Position numbers and translations under genes: made by a program. DNA of 64,000 nt from NCBI RefSeq assembly GCF_014836845.1, contig NZ_JACSQA010000001.1:1-64000 (forward strand), given 5' to 3'. This DNA is from Ureibacillus galli (GTDB taxonomy: Bacteria > Bacillota > Bacilli > Bacillales_A > Planococcaceae). The first letter of the stretch is position 1. Each line of letters begins with the position of its first letter. Shown one piece after another: positions 8,279-17,595 of the stretch. The notes under the pieces are model-generated. The model made no database searches and was not told the DNA's origin. It saw only the letters and a program-made list of their open reading frames with translations.

Positions 8279-8812
8279 TTAATCAATAATTTTTATGAAG
8301 TCTTCATGATTGAATCGAATAAAATCACTTATTCTCTTTATAGTAAGATTAGCTATTTCATTAAAGTTGGAATACAAAGGTTTAATGGACTCAGAAAGTT
8401 CCTTATTATTCTGAAGGTCTTCCCGTTTAACAACAAACTTTTCCAGACTACTCGGACCGTTATGCCTTTTAATAACAGATTCCGTTTCTTCTAGAAGGTG
8501 GAACATGTTCCCCTCCCCAAAATATTGTAATCCAGTTTTAATGGCAGACCAAATTTTTGGTTGAGCTATAAAATAAGCACTCCACCAATAGAACTCAGCT
8601 TCAGATTCAATTACATGATCATAATATATATGAAAAACAAACAATGCTTTTTGTCCCGAAGTAAGCTCTTTATAAAAATGTACTTTTACCATCGTGCTAT
8701 TTTCTTGAGCCATTCTGTGTTTATAATCCAAAATTAGCGGTTTAAAACATGCATGAAATAGAGCTTCATCATTTAACGAATCAAATTCTTGTTTTGTCAT
8801 TTGTACAATCAT
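8279..8812 (-). CDS. Conserved-looking hypothetical protein, 177 residues
   Basis: Soluble protein of unknown function. No signal peptide or membrane segment. It is rich in aromatic residues in the middle (FHIYYDHVIESEAEFYWWSA) and amphipathic towards the C-terminus (SNFNEIANLTIKRISDFIRF). AAAGGAG lies about ten bases before the ATG and a proper terminator follows, so it is a genuine single-gene unit. I do not recognise a family. Neighbours (NhaC antiporter, P-type ATPase) are separate transcription units and give no clue. Confidence 0.7.
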   Translation of the reverse strand: MIVQMTKQEFDSLNDEALFHACFKPLILDYKHRMAQENSTMVKVHFYKELTSGQKALFVFHIYYDHVIESEAEFYWWSAYFIAQPKIWSAIKTGLQYFGEGNMFHLLEETESVIKRHNGPSSLEKFVVKREDLQNNKELSESIKPLYSNFNEIANLTIKRISDFIRFNHEDFIKIID

Positions 8813-8952
8813 TTATAATACACTCCTTTCATTTATTATAAAGTATTTGAAAGTTAATCTCTTGTTTTTTAGCCATAATTTCACAGTAACTTACTTATTA
8901 TTTGAACTATTTTTATCTATATTTGTTCTACCCATCGTAACGATTAATAAAT

Positions 8953-8985
8953 AAAAAAGATGATCCATTTTTGACCATCTTTTTT
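8953..8985 (-). terminator. Terminator of the P-type ATPase gene
   Basis: AAAAAAGATG and CATCTTTTTT arms. The A side supplies a T run in the minus-strand transcript. It ends 26 bases past the ATPase stop. Confidence 0.8.
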
Positions 8986-9010
8986 GAAAGACCTTCTCAT
9001 ATAATTTTTT

Positions 9011-11602
9011 TTATTTTTTAAAATAAAGTCTATGAAACTGAATAATAATGAGCGGTACAATGGCAAGTCCATAAATCGTTAATAATTGGGTACGATCTAA
9101 TATGGCTACTTCGAATAATCCTACAATTAACACCACGTTTAATAGTACAAATCCAATAAGGAAGGCGATCCAAACGGATAAATTTGAAAATAGTCCTATT
9201 TTAAAAATAGATTCATTTGAACGACAATTAAAGCCATGGAACAATCTCGATAAACATAATGTTGCAAACGCCATCGTACTCGCAACTGTCGTATCACCAG
9301 TCATCAACCCTCTTTGGAAAGCGATAATCGTAACCGCCGCAATGAGTAACCCTTCCAAACCAATTTGCGAAACAAAGCTCTTATTTAATAACGGTTCATG
9401 GATATTTCGAGGTTTTTCTTCCATCACTTTTTTACTATGTGGCTCTAAACCGATTGCAATTGCTGGTAAACTATCGGTTAGCAAGTTAATAAATAATAAA
9501 TGAACCGGTGTAAATGGAGCTGGTAATGCAAAAAGTGTTGCATATAAAACAACTAATATTGCTCCTGTATTTCCAGATAATAAAAACCTTATTGCATTTT
9601 TAATATTTTCGTAAAGACTACGACCATTAGAAACTGCTTTAACAATAGTTGAGAAATTGTCATCGGTTAAAATCATCGATGAGGCATCTTTTGCAACTTC
9701 TGTGCCCATAATCCCCATTGCAACCCCAATGTCAGCTTGCTTTAACGCTGGACCATCATTGACACCGTCTCCCGTCATTGCAACAACGTTCCCTTTTTCC
9801 TGCCAAGCTTTTACAATCCGAATTTTATGTTCCGGTGACACCCTCGCATAAACAGAGAAGTTTTCAACTTGTTCTCTCAATTCTTTATCTGATAAATGTT
9901 CAATTTCTTTCCCTTCAATTGCTTCAGATGGGTCTTTTAAAATGCCAATTTGTTTCGCAATAGCGGCAGCTGTAATTTTATGATCCCCTGTTATCATTAC
10001 AGGTTTAATCCCCGCTTTTATGCAATCTGCTACGGCTTGTTTCGATTCCTCTCGAGGAGGATCCATCATTGCAACCAAACCAAGAAAAATAAAGCCATCC
10101 TCATCTTTCGTACTTACTTTAATAGAATTCACTTCTTTATAAACTAATGCGAGTACTCGTAATCCTTCGTTAGAGAAATTACTATTTACTTGTTTAATGG
10201 CATCGAGTTGTTGTTTCGTAATGTTCGAAACTCCTTGGGAAGTCCGAATTTTCACAATACGAGAAAGCAGTACATCTACAGCTCCCTTCGTAATGATAAC
10301 ATATCGATTACCTACTCGATGAAGAGTACTCATTAATTTTCGATTTGAATCAAAAGGTACTTCACCATATCGCTCAAACTGCTTCCGTATATGAAGTTCA
10401 TCAATATTATATTGATTTCCTAAACGGACTAGGGCTATTTCTGTTGGGTCCCCAATTTCTTTATCGGTAAACGCAACGGAGTTATTACATAATAAAGCCA
10501 TATGAAGGAATGTGTGATGAAGTTCATTACTTATTTGCAATTGATCATGTTGCATTACTTTTTCGTTTATATATAATTTTTGGACAGTCATTTTATTTTG
10601 AGTTAGCGTCCCTGTTTTATCAGAACAAATTACTGAAATACTCCCAAGACTTTCTACTGCATGGAGTTTTCGAACAATGGCATTTTCTTTCGCCATTTTT
10701 TGTGTCCCAAATGCTAATACAATTGTCACGATTGAACTTAATGCCTCAGGAATGGCAGCAACTGCTAAAGAAACTGCAAACATAAATGAATCACCTAATT
10801 CGCGACCGCGCAAAATATCTAAGCCAAATATAATGAAACAAATGATTATAATCCCTATTGCAAGACGTTTACCAAAATGTTCTAAACTAATTTGAAGAGG
10901 TGTTTTCTTTTCTTTTGCACTATCAAGCAAGTTTGCAATCTTACCAATTTCCGTATTCATACCAATAGATGTTACAATAGCTTTTCCTCGACCATTTGTT
11001 ACGAAGCTGCCCGAAAAGACCATATTCGTCTTGTCACCAAGTGCCACTTCCGCTACATTAATAACATTTGCTTCTTTTTCGATAGGGAGTGACTCCCCTG
11101 TTAGGGAACTCTCGTTAATTTGTAAACTATGACTTTCAATAATTCGACCATCTGCACTAATATAATCCCCGGCATCTAAAATAAGAATATCGCCAACAAC
11201 AACCTCTTTTGAAGGGATTTCCGTTGCTTGTCCATTTCGAAGTACCCTTGCGATAGGGGCGGCCATTTCCTTTAAGCTATCTAAAGATTTTTCTGCTTTA
11301 ATTTGTTGAACAGTGCCTAGTATCGCATTTAAAATGACAACGACCAAAATAACGATTGAACTTTGCACTTCCCCTAAAAATACAGAAATTAAAGCAGCGA
11401 CCATTAAAATTATGACTAAAAAATCTTTAAACTGTTCAAGGAAGATTTGACTTATACTTTTCCGTTCGCTCTCTTGTATTTCATTATATCCATACTTCTT
11501 TTGTCTCGTCCGAACTTCAAAATCCGTTAATCCATGCTCCGTTACATCCAAATCGTTCATTACTTTTTGTATAGGTTCTCGGTAATATTCTGTTACGTTC
11601 AT
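9011..11602 (-). CDS. Cation-transporting P-type ATPase, P2A (Ca2+-type)
   Basis: 863 residues with all P-type ATPase blocks: LTGES in the actuator domain, the phosphorylation motif DKTGTLTQNKM, and the hinge TGDGVNDGPALKQADIGVAMG. The N-terminal cation-ATPase domain (residues about 1-70) and C-terminal six-helix domain mark type P2. Helix 4 reads VAAIPEAL and helix 6 LLFINLLTDSLPAIAIG, keeping Glu, Asn and Asp equivalent to Ca2+ site II of SERCA. Helix 5 reads SGNTGAI where SERCA has a Glu for site I, so one Ca2+ per cycle is likely. Probable role: Ca2+ (or Mn2+) export. GGGGGA lies six bases before the ATG. Monocistronic. Confidence 0.85.
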   Translation of the reverse strand: MNVTEYYREPIQKVMNDLDVTEHGLTDFEVRTRQKKYGYNEIQESERKSISQIFLEQFKDFLVIILMVAALISVFLGEVQSSIVILVVVILNAILGTVQQIKAEKSLDSLKEMAAPIARVLRNGQATEIPSKEVVVGDILILDAGDYISADGRIIESHSLQINESSLTGESLPIEKEANVINVAEVALGDKTNMVFSGSFVTNGRGKAIVTSIGMNTEIGKIANLLDSAKEKKTPLQISLEHFGKRLAIGIIIICFIIFGLDILRGRELGDSFMFAVSLAVAAIPEALSSIVTIVLAFGTQKMAKENAIVRKLHAVESLGSISVICSDKTGTLTQNKMTVQKLYINEKVMQHDQLQISNELHHTFLHMALLCNNSVAFTDKEIGDPTEIALVRLGNQYNIDELHIRKQFERYGEVPFDSNRKLMSTLHRVGNRYVIITKGAVDVLLSRIVKIRTSQGVSNITKQQLDAIKQVNSNFSNEGLRVLALVYKEVNSIKVSTKDEDGFIFLGLVAMMDPPREESKQAVADCIKAGIKPVMITGDHKITAAAIAKQIGILKDPSEAIEGKEIEHLSDKELREQVENFSVYARVSPEHKIRIVKAWQEKGNVVAMTGDGVNDGPALKQADIGVAMGIMGTEVAKDASSMILTDDNFSTIVKAVSNGRSLYENIKNAIRFLLSGNTGAILVVLYATLFALPAPFTPVHLLFINLLTDSLPAIAIGLEPHSKKVMEEKPRNIHEPLLNKSFVSQIGLEGLLIAAVTIIAFQRGLMTGDTTVASTMAFATLCLSRLFHGFNCRSNESIFKIGLFSNLSVWIAFLIGFVLLNVVLIVGLFEVAILDRTQLLTIYGLAIVPLIIIQFHRLYFKK

Positions 11603-12017
11603 TAGAAATCCCCCATATCCTTGTAATTCGTATTGTTCTTATTGGCAAATGTACTTTACTATACCTTCTAATCATTTCTAGTAAGACAAAAGGAGACTAT
11701 GCTTTGTTTTCACCAATGGAAAATACAAACTAAATCTTATTTTGTTTTCCCATTTGACTCGTTCACTTATCTATTTACTTTCCATTACAGCAACCATCTT
11801 TTTGTATAGCACAATAAATTATATGTATGGGATGGATAATTATGTGAGATTTTTCAATTGTAACTAAATTAACATTATAGAAAGTTGTTCTATATCCCCT
11901 AAATATTGAATGTTCATTTTTTATCTTATAAAGCAAAAATGAATAGATTCCAACTAGGTGAATCAACATCTATGGCATTAATTAAAAAAGAATAGTATGT
12001 TTTTACAAAATAAAATA
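11603..12017. other. Intergenic stretch without a supported gene
   Basis: Contains the ATPase promoter region next to 11603 and otherwise AT-rich sequence. A 64-codon open frame on the minus strand (11775-11969) has no ribosome binding site and no recognisable protein. Confidence 0.5.
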
Positions 12018-12053
12018 CTGTTTTAAAAGTTTGTATGCTAACTTTTAAAACAG
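12018..12053 (-). terminator. Terminator of ytaF
   Basis: Perfect 14-bp arms CTGTTTTAAAAGTT and AACTTTTAAAACAG with an eight-base loop, 29 bases after the ytaF stop. The following T run is interrupted (TATTTTATTTTG). Confidence 0.7.
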
Positions 12054-12081
12054 CACCATTTATCCTATTTAGAATCTATCT

Positions 12082-12717
12082 TCACATTTTAAATAGTCCA
12101 ATTAATATAAGGGCTATGCCTGGTAAGAATGATAATTTTTTCATCCAGTTCATATTTCTAAAGATTAAACCAATATTAATCCCTGCTATTACAAAAATGA
12201 CACTTGAAACGGTTACGACGATTGAAAATAAAATTGGAGGTAAATCTATTAAAGCCGCACCAATACCAGCACCGAATGAATCCAATGACAACGCTAATCC
12301 TAAAAACAGTGCCTCGATACTACTAATACTTCCTGAACGATCAAAATCAGCTTCCGAAGGCTTTTTTAATATTTTAATAATTAGCCTTAATCTTTTCACT
12401 TCAATTTGAATAACTTTCATATCGCTTTGTCTTCGTTTTGAATTACTGTTGGATGTTATAAATTGATACAAGACCCAGATGCCGATAACGATTAATATCA
12501 ACCCACCAACTCTTTCCGCCGCTTCATAGGAAATGAACAATTCGATAACCGAACCGATTCCCATAGCCAATAATAAAATAATGAAAGTGCAGGAAAAGAT
12601 AATCATAAATGATTTGAACGGAATCTTAACTCTTCGCATTCCATATGTTAATCCAACCGTAAAGCTATCAAGACTAACTGCAAAGCCTAATAGCATTAAA
12701 GAAAGTAAGTCACCCAT
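12082..12717 (-). CDS. ytaF: YtaF-type membrane protein (MntP superfamily)
   Basis: 211 residues with six hydrophobic segments in two homologous halves. Each half has the MntP/YtaF aspartate motif: AVSLDSFTVGLTYG near residues 13-26 and ALSLDSFGAGIGAAL in the second half. MntP exports Mn2+. YtaF is the Bacillus branch annotated as a sporulation membrane protein, without a proven substrate. The inter-half loop holds a charged, coiled stretch (KRRQSDMKVIQIEVKRLRL). The start is supported by AAAGGAG six bases upstream. A hairpin abuts that ribosome binding site. Monocistronic with its own terminator. Confidence 0.82.
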   Translation of the reverse strand: MGDLLSLMLLGFAVSLDSFTVGLTYGMRRVKIPFKSFMIIFSCTFIILLLAMGIGSVIELFISYEAAERVGGLILIVIGIWVLYQFITSNSNSKRRQSDMKVIQIEVKRLRLIIKILKKPSEADFDRSGSISSIEALFLGLALSLDSFGAGIGAALIDLPPILFSIVVTVSSVIFVIAGINIGLIFRNMNWMKKLSFLPGIALILIGLFKM

Positions 12718-12728
12718 TTTTTGCTCCT

Positions 12729-12758
12729 TTCATACGCTACTCCCATCTATCGTATGAA
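12729..12758 (-). promoter_or_regulatory. Hairpin abutting the ytaF ribosome binding site
   Basis: TTCATACG and CGTATGAA are perfect complements around a 14-base loop, and the second arm runs into AAAGGAG. Folding would crowd the ribosome binding site, so it may modulate translation. I did not find the conserved loops of the yybP-ykoY Mn2+ riboswitch. Confidence 0.4.
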
Positions 12759-12849
12759 CTGGCTAAGCAAAGTGATAATGATTCAATTTGTGATTTCGTC
12801 CCATAGCTCTTTTTCTTGTCTTGATTTAAAAGATCAATGATAATAAAAA

Positions 12850-12878
12850 AGCGAACAGCCTTGTAAAAGGTGTTCGCT
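12850..12878 (-). terminator. Terminator of the MetE-like gene
   Basis: AGCGAACAGCC and GGTGTTCGCT arms, followed on the minus strand by TTTTTTATT, immediately after the stop. Confidence 0.88.
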
Positions 12879-12884
12879 AAAAAC

Positions 12885-13988
12885 TTATCCCCAAATCTCT
12901 TTCGAAATATCGACAATATACTTCAACTTCGCCCATTGCTCATCCTCAGTCAAAATATTTCCGTGATGAGTAGAAGCAAATCCACATTGTGGACTAATAC
13001 ATAATTGCTCTAATGGCACATATTTTGTTGCTTCTTCTATTCGAGCTTTAATATTTTCTTTTTCTTCTAATTCTCCATGTTTAGATGTGAACACGCCAAG
13101 TACTACTTGTGGTCCACCGTTCGGAATATACTTTAATGGGTCAAAGTCACCAGAACGGTCATCATCATATTCTAAGAAAAATCCGTTTACTTTTTCTTTT
13201 GCAAATAGTGTTGGCGCAATTTTCGCATAACTTCCTTCAAACGCCCATTTAGAGCGGTAATTTCCACGACAAAGGTGAGTCGTAACAATTAAATCTTCTG
13301 GTTTATCTTCCAACACCCCATTTACTACTCGTAGTGCTAAATCAATTAATTCTTCACGAGAATAGCCGCTATCATTAAATGGTATTTCAGGTGCATTTAG
13401 ACCAGCAATATAGACATCATCGAGTTGTAAATAACGACAACCCGCATCATAAAATGCTTTGATTGCATCACGATATGTTTGGATAATATCCTTTGTATAT
13501 TCTTCAATGTCTGGATAAATTTCTAAGTTACGAATTCCTGCGTTAAATAATTGGTTTGGACTTGGGATTGTTTGTTTTGCAACGGCCCGATCCCCGACGA
13601 TTTCTTTAAATTCGAGAAAATCTTTAATATGTGGGTGATCTGGGTTAAATGAAATTTTCCCTACAACACGCACATCATATCTTTCCGTTTCTTCCCCTTT
13701 AAAGGCAAAACCATGATTTGGGACATATCCTTCTACACCATTTAAATGTTCAAGAAAATCCGTATGCCAAAATCTTCGTCGAAATTCTCCGTCTGTAACA
13801 GCTTGGAGCCCAACTTCAATTTGCTTATCAACAATTTTTTTGATTTCTTCTGTTTCAATCGTATGTAGTTCTTGTTTAGTAATGTTACCTTCTTGAAAAT
13901 CCTTTCTTGCCTTATGAATTCTTTCTGGGCGCAATAAACTTCCTACATGGTCTGCTCTAAACGGAGCTTTTACAAGTGTTGTTGTCAT
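12885..13988 (-). CDS. yxjG: MetE C-terminal-like methyltransferase (YxjG/YxjH type)
   Basis: 367 residues, corresponding to the catalytic half of cobalamin-independent methionine synthase. Metal-ligand blocks are visible: THLCRGNYRSKW with His-X-Cys, and SPQCGFASTHHG near the C-terminus. The N-terminus APFRADHVGSLLRP matches the stand-alone YxjG/YxjH family of Bacillus, which transfers a methyl group to homocysteine or a related thiol; the methyl donor is not settled for all members. The start is ATG 13988 with GGGAG upstream, not the 30-codon longer frame. A LysR-type gene lies 118 bases upstream on the same strand and may control it. No S-box riboswitch was recognised before it. Confidence 0.82.
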   Translation of the reverse strand: MTTTLVKAPFRADHVGSLLRPERIHKARKDFQEGNITKQELHTIETEEIKKIVDKQIEVGLQAVTDGEFRRRFWHTDFLEHLNGVEGYVPNHGFAFKGEETERYDVRVVGKISFNPDHPHIKDFLEFKEIVGDRAVAKQTIPSPNQLFNAGIRNLEIYPDIEEYTKDIIQTYRDAIKAFYDAGCRYLQLDDVYIAGLNAPEIPFNDSGYSREELIDLALRVVNGVLEDKPEDLIVTTHLCRGNYRSKWAFEGSYAKIAPTLFAKEKVNGFFLEYDDDRSGDFDPLKYIPNGGPQVVLGVFTSKHGELEEKENIKARIEEATKYVPLEQLCISPQCGFASTHHGNILTEDEQWAKLKYIVDISKEIWG

Positions 13989-14106
13989 AATGTGATCTCC
14001 CTCTTTCCTTTTATTAAAATCCTCTTCTCTTGATGTAAAGCTAGTGTAGCATAGGGGAATTATTATAACGTAACACAAAAAATCTATTCCTCGTTATAGC
14101 TTCAAA

Positions 14107-15024
14107 CTATAATGATTGTAATTCTTCCTCAATTGACTCTTTTAAATATTGAATATACGTATTAGCCAACGTACTATTTGTAACATTTTTATGGGTAATA
14201 TAACCAACATGAATTTGCTCATCTACTTTTAAAGGAATAGCGATAATGTCTTTACTATTTAATTTATGACTAATCACCCCAGTTGAAATGGTATAACCAT
14301 TTAATCCAATAAGTAAGTTAAACAACGTTGCACGATCCGTCACTCGAATATTTTTCGGTCTAGAAAGGGTACTAAGAATCTCTTCCGAAAAATAAAAAGA
14401 ATTATAATCTCCCTGCTCATAGGAAAGATAAGGATAGGGGTCTAAATCGGATAAAGTCACATAATCCTTTTCAGATAGAGGGTTTGCTGAGCTAATAAAC
14501 ACATGGGGATTTGCTGTAAACAGCTCATGGAATTGTAAATTTCCTTCCCTTAAAAACTTGTGAATGACCTTTTGATTAAATTCGTTTACATATAAAATAC
14601 CAATTTCACTTCGTAAATTTTTTACATCATCAATAATTTCATATGTTTTTGTTTCTCGTAGGCTAAACTCGTACTCTTCTGGGTCATATTCTTTTAAAAG
14701 CCGTACAAAGGCACTAACTGCAAATGCATAATGCTGTGCAGATACTGAAAAATGTTGTTGCGGAGATCTAGTATTCGTATACCGATTCTCTAAAAGTTCT
14801 GCCTGCTCTACGACTTGCCTAGCATAGCCTAAAAACTCCGACCCTTCAGGCGTAATCAATATCCCTTTGTTTGATCGCAAAAAGATCGTAATCCCGACTT
14901 CTTCCTCCAACTCTTTAATTGCATTGGATAGGCTAGGTTGACTAATAAACAGATTTTGTGCAGCTTTATTAATCGAACGACTTTTTGCTACTTCAATCAC
15001 ATATTTTAATTGTTGTAATGTCAT
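14107..15024 (-). CDS. LysR-family transcriptional regulator
   Basis: 305 residues. N-terminal winged helix-turn-helix at residues 1-60 (LKYVIEVAKSRSINKAAQNL, then SQPSLSNAIKELEEEVG) and a C-terminal periplasmic-binding-like effector domain. The first domain resembles the CysB/YtlI group linked to sulfur metabolism, and the gene sits directly upstream of a MetE-like methyltransferase, so control of methionine or sulfur metabolism is plausible but inferred. The start has AAAAGGG upstream. LysR genes are often divergent from their target; here both are on the same strand. Confidence 0.82.
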   Translation of the reverse strand: MTLQQLKYVIEVAKSRSINKAAQNLFISQPSLSNAIKELEEEVGITIFLRSNKGILITPEGSEFLGYARQVVEQAELLENRYTNTRSPQQHFSVSAQHYAFAVSAFVRLLKEYDPEEYEFSLRETKTYEIIDDVKNLRSEIGILYVNEFNQKVIHKFLREGNLQFHELFTANPHVFISSANPLSEKDYVTLSDLDPYPYLSYEQGDYNSFYFSEEILSTLSRPKNIRVTDRATLFNLLIGLNGYTISTGVISHKLNSKDIIAIPLKVDEQIHVGYITHKNVTNSTLANTYIQYLKESIEEELQSL

Positions 15025-15241
15025 TTTTAATCCCTTTTCTTTTTTATTTAATATGAAGAAAACAACTTATTTTCCTAAATTTTTCGGACTCAATACCATT
15101 AACCTTTTCCATCTCATTTTCCACTCTAACGAATATGCTTTTATCCTACCATATCGGAATGGTATTGTTGCAATTTTCATAACAATCAACTTCACTATTC
15201 AGACGAAGTACTTTTAATTAAGTAGTCCAGTGTATAAAAAA

Positions 15242-15274
15242 AGAGCACAATTTCACCTCCGGCAATTGCGCTCT
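15242..15274 (-). terminator. Terminator of the GyrI-like operon, GAGC/CACCTCC repeat type
   Basis: Arms AGAGCACAATT and AATTGCGCTCT (one mismatch), followed on the minus strand by seven T. The loop contains TCACCTCC. Related hairpins appear at 3450 and 20022. Confidence 0.85.
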
Positions 15275-15381
15275 CTAACGATATAATTGAATGATAATCA
15301 CAGTCCTAATACGATATGTTTTCACTCGTGGAACAATAAATAACCGAGTTATTCTTTAATGTAATAGATATTTTGTGTACT

Positions 15382-15846
15382 TTAATATTCGCCTTTAATA
15401 ACAAAAAACGATCCTCTAATTGTTCCAGCTAGTTTTGATTTTTGCCTTGCAAATTTAAACTTCCCATCTAACTCTTTTGGTACTTCCATCCCTTCCGAAA
15501 GTTTAAAACCAACCGCTCTTTTCTTTGGGTCATCCACGGTATACATAATATTGACCACAAGACCATCTTCATAGAAAACATAGGCGAATTGAATGTTTTC
15601 CACTTGAAAACGTGATGTTTCTAATGGCTTCGCTGCAAACTCGATATCCCGCTCTTCTTTTAAAATTCGGTTCACATAATCAAGGGTATCTTGGCTTTCA
15701 CTAGCTGGAACAACCGTAAATTCATGCTTGTATTTGTTCATAAAGTAACGGGCTTCATTAGCACGTAAACCAGCTAATGTTTCTACTACAGGTGAAGATT
15801 CTAATCCAATTGTAGACACATTTTTAAAATCAACGATAGAAGTCAT
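15382..15846 (-). CDS. Hypothetical protein, second gene of a GyrI-like operon
   Basis: 154 residues, soluble, family not recognised. The start is ATG 15846, six bases after GGAGGG; the longer frame to 15996 overlaps the upstream gene and is not supported. It begins MTSIVDFKNVSTIGLESSP and holds a charged central helix (ESQDTLDYVNRILKEERD). It lies 19 bases after the GyrI-like gene, so the two are co-transcribed, and the terminator at 15242 closes the unit. Probably functionally linked with its partner, in an unknown way. Confidence 0.75.
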   Translation of the reverse strand: MTSIVDFKNVSTIGLESSPVVETLAGLRANEARYFMNKYKHEFTVVPASESQDTLDYVNRILKEERDIEFAAKPLETSRFQVENIQFAYVFYEDGLVVNIMYTVDDPKKRAVGFKLSEGMEVPKELDGKFKFARQKSKLAGTIRGSFFVIKGEY

Positions 15847-15865
15847 TTCCATCCCTCCGGTAATT

Positions 15866-16351
15866 TTATCGTCTAACGACAGGAATCCAAATTTCGCCAA
15901 AAACCATTCCATTGCGCTGACCCATCTCAACCGTCGCATTTGGACCACCGACATAGGCAAAATCCTTTGCTTCTGGCAAGACTTGACCAAAGGCAATGCC
16001 CGTCAGTTGATTATTCAATTCATTAATAGACGTTCCTTCGCCTTTTACAACAAGGTATTCCCCTTTAGGAAATTGAATTAATCTCGATTCGCCTAATTCC
16101 GGTGCCTCATTATCTGTTATAACGCCAGCATAATACATCATCTTGTTATTGACTGCCTCATTCACTGCAAAAACGTAATTATTCGTAGCAATGGCTTTTA
16201 ATGCATCGAGTTTTCCATCTTCACTGAAATTTTTCCAAAAATCCGCTTTTTCTTTGTTTAAACCGGCAAAATCTGTATAATTGCTTTTTAGCTCCGTTCC
16301 AAAACCTAAAACGATAAAACTTTCTTTTTCTTCTAATTTGTAATTTTCCAT
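15866..16351 (-). CDS. GyrI-like/AraC-type effector-binding domain protein
   Basis: 161 residues. Sequence features of the GyrI-like small-molecule-binding fold are visible: MMYYAGVITDNEAPELGESR, then FPKGEYLVVKGEGTSINEL in the second half, and the ending GQRNGMVFGEIWIPVVRR, which matches the usual C-terminal strand (EIWIPV). Stand-alone GyrI-like proteins bind or hydrolyse hydrophobic ligands or sit beside regulators. ATG 16351 is preferred over 16357 because AAGGAAGG is then eight bases away. First gene of a two-gene operon, divergent from an HTH/WYL-type regulator that probably controls it. Confidence 0.78.
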   Translation of the reverse strand: MENYKLEEKESFIVLGFGTELKSNYTDFAGLNKEKADFWKNFSEDGKLDALKAIATNNYVFAVNEAVNNKMMYYAGVITDNEAPELGESRLIQFPKGEYLVVKGEGTSINELNNQLTGIAFGQVLPEAKDFAYVGGPNATVEMGQRNGMVFGEIWIPVVRR

Positions 16352-16461
16352 TTTCATAACCTTCCTTTTTTAAAATTATTCAAATGATTTTGACTCATTC
16401 ACTTGATACGTTTATGATAAACTTAAATCATGTCAAAAAATGATACTGTTTAGGAGCAGAA

Positions 16462-17421
16462 ATGAAAAAAGTTGAACGAATTAATATCATCATGCGGTAT
16501 ATAAACAACCGCGCCCATTTTACAATTTCAGAACTCATGCAAGAATTCAACATCTCTCGTTCGACGGCTATTCGGGATATTCGAGAAATTGAGGCGATGG
16601 GGATGCCACTTGTGGCTGAAGTAGGAAGGGATGGAGGCTATTTTGTCATGCACAATTCGGTCCTTCCCGAAGTTCGTTTTACCGATAATGAGGTAAAAGC
16701 TCTTTTCATCGCCTTTATGGCTACTAGAAACCAACAACTTCCTTATCTAAAAAGTCGTCAATCTTTAGCCGAAAAATTACTCGGTTTAATTTCAAAAAAC
16801 CAACAGGATGATCTTGTACTGTTAAATCAAATTTTACTATTTGAAGGAACCAATCCGAATAATCCTGATTTACTGGAGCTGTCTGACCTCCCCCACCCTA
16901 TGTTGGAAAAACTCATTCAAATTTTACTTTTGGATAACTATTTACAGATTACCATTAATGAAGAGGATGCCATAAAAACTTATCCAATTTATCTTTTGTA
17001 TCTATATAAAGAAAAAAGTGTTTGGATGATTGAAGGCTTTGACTTAAAAGAAGAAAGGAAACAAATTTTTCCTGTCGACAATCTCACCGATGTCATTGCC
17101 TATTCGCCTAAAAAAAGAGTAAGTAGGAAAAAGATATTAGAAAAATTAAGCAATCAGGAAATATTCAATCTTGTCCTTGAAATAGGCCCTAAAGCAATTT
17201 CCCAATACAAAAAGTATCATCCTTTCAAAGTTTCAATTTCCTATACAAATCCTTACCAAACGACAGCAATTTTAAAAACTTTTATTAATGTAAATAAAAC
17301 AGAAGAACTGATTGAATTCACAAATTGGTTACTTTTCCTTGGTGAAGATATTAAAATTAGAGAAATGCCAGAAGAAGTGTTAGATATTTTAAAAGAAAGA
17401 TACTGCTTATTCTTTCCATAA
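16462..17421 (+). CDS. HTH (DeoR-like) regulator of the YafY/YobV type
   Basis: 319 residues. N-terminal winged helix at residues 1-60: ERINIIMRYINNRAHFTISE, then FNISRSTAIRDIREIEAMG. A dimerisation and WYL-like ligand domain follows (YKEKSVWMIEGFDLKEERKQ, IFPVDNLTDV). This is the YafY/YobV architecture; many such proteins are single-input repressors or activators. It is divergent from the GyrI-like operon, with 110 bases between the starts, and is the likely local regulator of it. TTTAGGAGC lies upstream of the ATG. A hairpin terminator follows at 17596. Confidence 0.8.
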   Translation: MKKVERINIIMRYINNRAHFTISELMQEFNISRSTAIRDIREIEAMGMPLVAEVGRDGGYFVMHNSVLPEVRFTDNEVKALFIAFMATRNQQLPYLKSRQSLAEKLLGLISKNQQDDLVLLNQILLFEGTNPNNPDLLELSDLPHPMLEKLIQILLLDNYLQITINEEDAIKTYPIYLLYLYKEKSVWMIEGFDLKEERKQIFPVDNLTDVIAYSPKKRVSRKKILEKLSNQEIFNLVLEIGPKAISQYKKYHPFKVSISYTNPYQTTAILKTFINVNKTEELIEFTNWLLFLGEDIKIREMPEEVLDILKERYCLFFP

Positions 17422-17595
17422 TCATTGATTTTCTAAGTGAAAATGAGGGTCTTCAGAAAAAAAGTAGAATTATCTTTTAAATGTTAAACTATGATAATTT
17501 CTAAAGTAAGTTATTTGGTATATAGATTGAACAATAGTTTTTAGTTTTTTTATTAGATCATCAAACTAATAGGATAGATACATTGTCAAGAAAGT

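Noticed and set aside
9102-9503. 133-codon plus-strand open frame
   Set aside because: Lies antisense within the P-type ATPase, with no ribosome binding site and a composition expected of an antisense frame.
11775-11969. 64-codon minus-strand open frame in a gap
   Set aside because: No ribosome binding site, no family similarity, low-complexity composition.
12035-12409. 124-codon plus-strand open frame
   Set aside because: Antisense to ytaF, which has a strong start and recognised motifs.
13989-14106. S-box (SAM) riboswitch before the MetE-like gene
   Set aside because: Only 118 bases lie between the LysR stop and the gene, and no S-box core was recognisable.
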